64,000 nucleotides of DNA, from assembly GCF_003815675.1 (NCBI RefSeq), contig NZ_CP033918.1, forward strand, positions 2,666,001-2,730,000. The letters are read 5' to 3'. The translations under genes and the position numbers were made by a program. A model generated the notes under the pieces. The model saw only the letters and a program-made list of their open reading frames with translations, did no database searches and was not told where the DNA came from. Shown one piece after another: positions 60,485 through 64,000 of this stretch. The first letter of the stretch is position 1. The number at the start of each line of letters is the position of its first letter. The stretch comes from Chryseobacterium sp. G0186. Its GTDB lineage: Bacteria > Bacteroidota > Bacteroidia > Flavobacteriales > Weeksellaceae.

Positions 60485-63400
60485 ATGAAGAAAATTCTAT
60501 CTTTTTTATTTATATTTTATATTTTCACCTCTACTTTCGCTCAATTGGATCGAGAACATTGGTTTGCGCCAATGATGGATAGATCAGGATCACCCAGTCC
60601 TTACCAAAAACTATATCTTTCTACCAGTAGAACGACCCCTTTTCCGGTGAATATTTATAACAATAATGTTCTGATAGGAACGGTAAATATCAGTAAAAAT
60701 AATCCTCAGAAATTTGATGTTTTAAGGAATTATATCATTACTACCCAACAAGCAGATCTATTTACTCCTACTACAAAAGGTTTATATCTAAAAGCAGAGT
60801 TTCCTTTTTATGCTAACTTAAGATTTTCGGTATACAACCACGCAGAGATTATTACCTCCAAGGGAATTCCCTCTACCGGAAAAAATTTCTTTACTGCTTC
60901 AGCCCCCATTACCGTAAGTAATAACATCCTGAACTTCATGACCAGTATTTTGGCAACAGAAGATAATACTACAGTAACGATTACCGGCTATAGTCCGCTG
61001 GTACAGTTTTCAAATGGAACTACTGGAGCAACCAATCCTACCATGACCGTTACCTTAAATAAAGGCCAATCCTATATCATCGACGGAATTGGGGACCTCC
61101 CAGGAAACTTGGATGGATTTATTGGCTCAAAGATCACCTCAAATAAACCGGTGAACGTCACTAATGGAAACTTCAATGGCCAGTATGCCGGAAACTTTTC
61201 CACAAGTTCTGATATCTTAATGGATCAGGCAGTCCCTGTTGACAGGCTCGGCAATGAATTTGCCCTTGTAAAAGGCAATGGAAGTATTGGTGCCAACATG
61301 GAAGGGGCCGTGGTTATTGCAACCCAGGACAACACTCAGATCTATGTAAATAATGAGCTTACCCCTATTGCCACCCTCAATACCGGAAAATACTTCGTCA
61401 TTCCTGATACCAAATACAGTCTCCAGGGCGGAGGACATTATAATTTATATATTAAAACTTCTAAAAATGCCTATGTTTATCAAATATTGGCAGGTGATTC
61501 TAATACCGGAAACGAAGTAGCTACCGGAGGGTTCAATTTCATTCCTGCACTAAACTGTTATCTTCCCAAGCAAATCAATGAGCTCGGATTTATCGATGAA
61601 AACTTTGTTCTTTCTAATGGAAACCCATTAGGAATTCTTAATATTCCTACAAAGCTGAATCTTATTACTGAAAGGGGGGCTGTAGTTACCGTAAATGGAG
61701 CATTTCCTCCAGCTTCTACAGGTCCTTACAATATGACTGGAACCAACAATTGGGTGACCTATGGAATTCCCAATGTAACAGGAACCATTACCATAGTTTC
61801 AAATAAAGCAATTACCGGAGGGATTACTGCGGGAAGTGATGCCGTAGGATATGGTGGCTTTTTTGCAGGCTTTCCTACCCAGCCGGTCATTTTAAAATCT
61901 GGTGGAGATTGTGTCCCTGGACTTGTACTTACCGTAGACCCTATTATTTACGATACCTATCAATGGTACAGAAATGGAAATCCTGTGTCCGGTGCTACAA
62001 GCTCATCCATTAGTCCTACAGAATCCGGATATTATACCTGCTCTGTAACCATGGGAAGCTGTGCGCCATTAGTTACTGAACAATTTAAAGTACTGAATTG
62101 TACCAAACTTACGGCCACCTCTTATGATGTATGTAATACACAGACCATACCTCCTACATTCAGTACATCAACACAAACCCCGGTACCTTCCACAGTGGCC
62201 ATTACAGCTCCACCTACATTAGGTACGGCAGTGATAAATCCTACGACAGGAATCATTACCTACACCGTCAATACTCCCGGTACAGCCGGAACCGATACAT
62301 TCACCTATAATTTCTGTGGAAATGATCCTGATTTCCCCGATTGTGAAACGGTGACAGTAACCATCAACATCAAAGCCATTACCGTCACCAATGTAACCCT
62401 TCAAGCGTGTGATATCAACGGGAACGGAACATTCAATCTGACGACAGCCAATGTAACCGCAAACACACCCGTTACCATTACCTATTACCCAACATTGGCG
62501 GATGCCCAAACAGAAAACCCTGCCACCCTTATTACAACTGCCAATTCATATACTGCTCCTAACGGAACTATCATATATGCCGTAGTAAAAAATAGCCTAG
62601 GTTGTAAAAGTATCGCACAGATAACACTTTCTCTTTACAATAAAGCGGTCGTTGTAGATAACTACAACGGTATTTTCTGCGATGATAATATGGACGGAAC
62701 TGTAGCTATCATTTTATCCAATATCACTGGTATTGTTCTTAATAACCCGACTTATTTTACGGTAAGATATTATGCAAGTCTAGCTGATGCCAATGCCGGA
62801 AATACCAATACCCTTCCCAATAACTGGAGCTATACCACCACAACAACTATTTATATCAGGGTAGATTCCCCCGATGGATGTGCTTCTGTCATTAAACCCC
62901 TGCAGTTTAGTATTGGAGCAAGGATACCACTCTCAAGCAGATCAGTTACAGAAAATGTATGTGACGATGATTTAGATGGAATAAAATCAGTAAATCTTGC
63001 TCAGTTTATTCCTATGTTTACAACAGACCCTAACGTAACATATACCTTTCATGGAAGTTTGTCAGATGCACAGAATGATATCAGTCCCATTCTTGCAACG
63101 GTAAATATTACCACATCCCAGACTTTTTATATTCGTTTTGAAAAAAATGGAGTCTGCCCGGAAGTAGCTACCATTAAAATCAATATTAAAACCCCTAAAA
63201 AATCAGATCTTCTTATTGATCAGATTATTTGCCCAAAGGCAACCACTACATTAGATGCAGGTCCCGGGTTTGAAAAATATTTGTGGAGTACCGGAGCTAC
63301 TACCCATTCAATCACCAATGTTCCTGCCGGAAGCTATTGGGTTGAACTTACTTTTAACGGATGTGTTTACAAACAACTGGTGAATGTTACAGAATACCAG

Positions 63401-63880
63401 CTTCCTTTGATTACTTCTATTGAGATTGATGGAACTACTGTAAAGATTGGAGTGTCCGGAGGGACTCCGCCTTATCAATATTCACTGGATGGGGTGGTAT
63501 GGCAGAATTCAAATATTTTCTACAATGTACCAAGAGGAGCTCATTATGTAGTGGTAAGAGACTCCAAGTTATGTGGAGAAGTGAAAAAAGAATTTGCCAT
63601 TATCAACCTGATCAATACCATTACTCCTAATGGTGATGGCCGTAATGAGGGCATTGATTATTCTGCATTAATGGCCAATGATAATCTTGTATTCCGAATC
63701 TTTGACCGATACGGAGCTGAAATCTTCAGAGGAACTCCTGAAAACAGATATACCTGGGATGGAAGAATCGGAGGCAGATATGTTCCTACAGCCACTTACT
63801 GGTATTTTATTACCTGGACAGAATATGGATCCAATATTTCTATAAAATATTCAAGCTGGTTACTGGTAAAACATAGATAA
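60485..63880 (+). CDS. Giant secreted protein 4: IgGFc-binding-like N-terminus, T9SS type B C-terminus
   Basis: 1131 residues. Signal peptide ends after STFAQ (about 20). The IgGFc-binding-like region has ILATEDNTTVTITGYSP, VTLNKGQSYIIDGIG and GSKITSNKPVNVTNGNFNG. An Ig-like domain (IYDTYQWYRNGNPVSGATSS) and cadherin-like module follow. Then the two-repeat calcium-loop cassette (FCDDNMDGTVAIILSN and VCDDDLDGIKSVNLAQ), a SprB-like repeat (VSGGTPPYQYSLDGV) and the type B sorting domain (INTITPNGDGRNEGIDYSAL). Like protein 1 and unlike 2 and 3, it has the cassette. Last of the four. Confidence 0.9.
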   Translation: MKKILSFLFIFYIFTSTFAQLDREHWFAPMMDRSGSPSPYQKLYLSTSRTTPFPVNIYNNNVLIGTVNISKNNPQKFDVLRNYIITTQQADLFTPTTKGLYLKAEFPFYANLRFSVYNHAEIITSKGIPSTGKNFFTASAPITVSNNILNFMTSILATEDNTTVTITGYSPLVQFSNGTTGATNPTMTVTLNKGQSYIIDGIGDLPGNLDGFIGSKITSNKPVNVTNGNFNGQYAGNFSTSSDILMDQAVPVDRLGNEFALVKGNGSIGANMEGAVVIATQDNTQIYVNNELTPIATLNTGKYFVIPDTKYSLQGGGHYNLYIKTSKNAYVYQILAGDSNTGNEVATGGFNFIPALNCYLPKQINELGFIDENFVLSNGNPLGILNIPTKLNLITERGAVVTVNGAFPPASTGPYNMTGTNNWVTYGIPNVTGTITIVSNKAITGGITAGSDAVGYGGFFAGFPTQPVILKSGGDCVPGLVLTVDPIIYDTYQWYRNGNPVSGATSSSISPTESGYYTCSVTMGSCAPLVTEQFKVLNCTKLTATSYDVCNTQTIPPTFSTSTQTPVPSTVAITAPPTLGTAVINPTTGIITYTVNTPGTAGTDTFTYNFCGNDPDFPDCETVTVTINIKAITVTNVTLQACDINGNGTFNLTTANVTANTPVTITYYPTLADAQTENPATLITTANSYTAPNGTIIYAVVKNSLGCKSIAQITLSLYNKAVVVDNYNGIFCDDNMDGTVAIILSNITGIVLNNPTYFTVRYYASLADANAGNTNTLPNNWSYTTTTTIYIRVDSPDGCASVIKPLQFSIGARIPLSSRSVTENVCDDDLDGIKSVNLAQFIPMFTTDPNVTYTFHGSLSDAQNDISPILATVNITTSQTFYIRFEKNGVCPEVATIKINIKTPKKSDLLIDQIICPKATTTLDAGPGFEKYLWSTGATTHSITNVPAGSYWVELTFNGCVYKQLVNVTEYQLPLITSIEIDGTTVKIGVSGGTPPYQYSLDGVVWQNSNIFYNVPRGAHYVVVRDSKLCGEVKKEFAIINLINTITPNGDGRNEGIDYSALMANDNLVFRIFDRYGAEIFRGTPENRYTWDGRIGGRYVPTATYWYFITWTEYGSNISIKYSSWLLVKHR

Positions 63881-63886
63881 ATAATC

Positions 63887-63940
63887 AAGAGGCTAAAAGA
63901 AAGCAATTCAAATAAACTTTCCTTTAGCCTCTTACTTTTT
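63887..63940 (+). terminator. Terminator after giant protein gene 4
   Basis: AAGAGGCTAAAAG at 63887 pairs with CTTTAGCCTCTT ending at 63933, with a loop of about 22 bases, followed by ACTTTTTG. Likely a terminator despite the large loop. Confidence 0.6.
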
Positions 63941-64000
63941 GAGCCTTTCTTTAGGTTAAAAATGAGTTTATAACACTCATTAACACTTTATTCCTAAAGT

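Noticed and set aside
63951..64000. Minus-strand frame running off the right edge
   Set aside because: Only about 16 codons are visible, without enough signal to call a partial gene.

Overview
The window is a chromosomal segment of a flavobacterium, most likely Chryseobacterium or a close Weeksellaceae relative. This is inferred from several signs. The DNA is AT-rich. Promoters look like the Bacteroidota type (TTTG, about 19 bases, TAnnTTTG) and Shine-Dalgarno sites are absent. Type IX secretion (T9SS) C-terminal sorting domains, bacillithiol biosynthesis (BshB1) and an exbB-exbD-exbD-tonB operon are present. A short Cys-rich peptide carries a bacteriocin-like leader of the kind common in this group. 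No phage, insertion sequence, CRISPR array or replication origin was recognised.

Layout. 1-7.3 kb (minus strand): a partial gene, tRNA-His, bshB1, then the TonB energy-transduction operon followed by a small membrane protein, a phosphate-binding-like lipoprotein and a TPR protein. 7.5-16.7 kb: leuS, a small lipoprotein, a plus-strand acyltransferase / glycosyltransferase / unknown trio, and a minus-strand block (O-methyltransferase, NlpC/P60 hydrolase, DUF1648-like protein, Kdo transferase waaA). 16.8-20.1 kb is the most accessory-looking part: a 51-residue knottin-like secreted peptide precursor, a divergent 51-residue ORF, two single-pass membrane proteins and an HTTM (SdpB/gamma-carboxylase-like) membrane protein. 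20.1-35 kb is mostly housekeeping: an OmpA-like lipoprotein, tilS, dsbD, a T9SS repeat protein, an orphan exbD, two serine hydrolases, an NrnA-like phosphoesterase, rpmH, ftsE, a tRNA methyltransferase, an NtrY-like kinase, ribE and pdxA. 35-40 kb: yceD-rpmF-accB-accC, a DUF218 protein and rocD. 40.4-46.4 kb: a compact six-gene glycosyltransferase operon. 46.6-51 kb: gltX, accA, an unknown secreted protein and tsf. 51.1-63.9 kb: four consecutive paralogous giant secreted proteins (936 to 1131 residues) with IgGFc-binding-like N-termini and T9SS type B C-termini.

How the genes fit together. The envelope is the main theme: TonB energisation of outer-membrane uptake, Kdo transfer and glycan assembly, disulfide supply by DsbD (relevant to the Cys-containing secreted proteins), and T9SS cargo. 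The yceD-rpmF-accBC cluster plus accA supplies malonyl-CoA for lipid synthesis. The strongest candidates for undescribed biology are the knottin-like peptide with its HTTM neighbourhood and the tandem array of giant T9SS proteins, which shows modular gain or loss of a domain cassette.

All calls come from reading the sequence and translations; no database search was possible.
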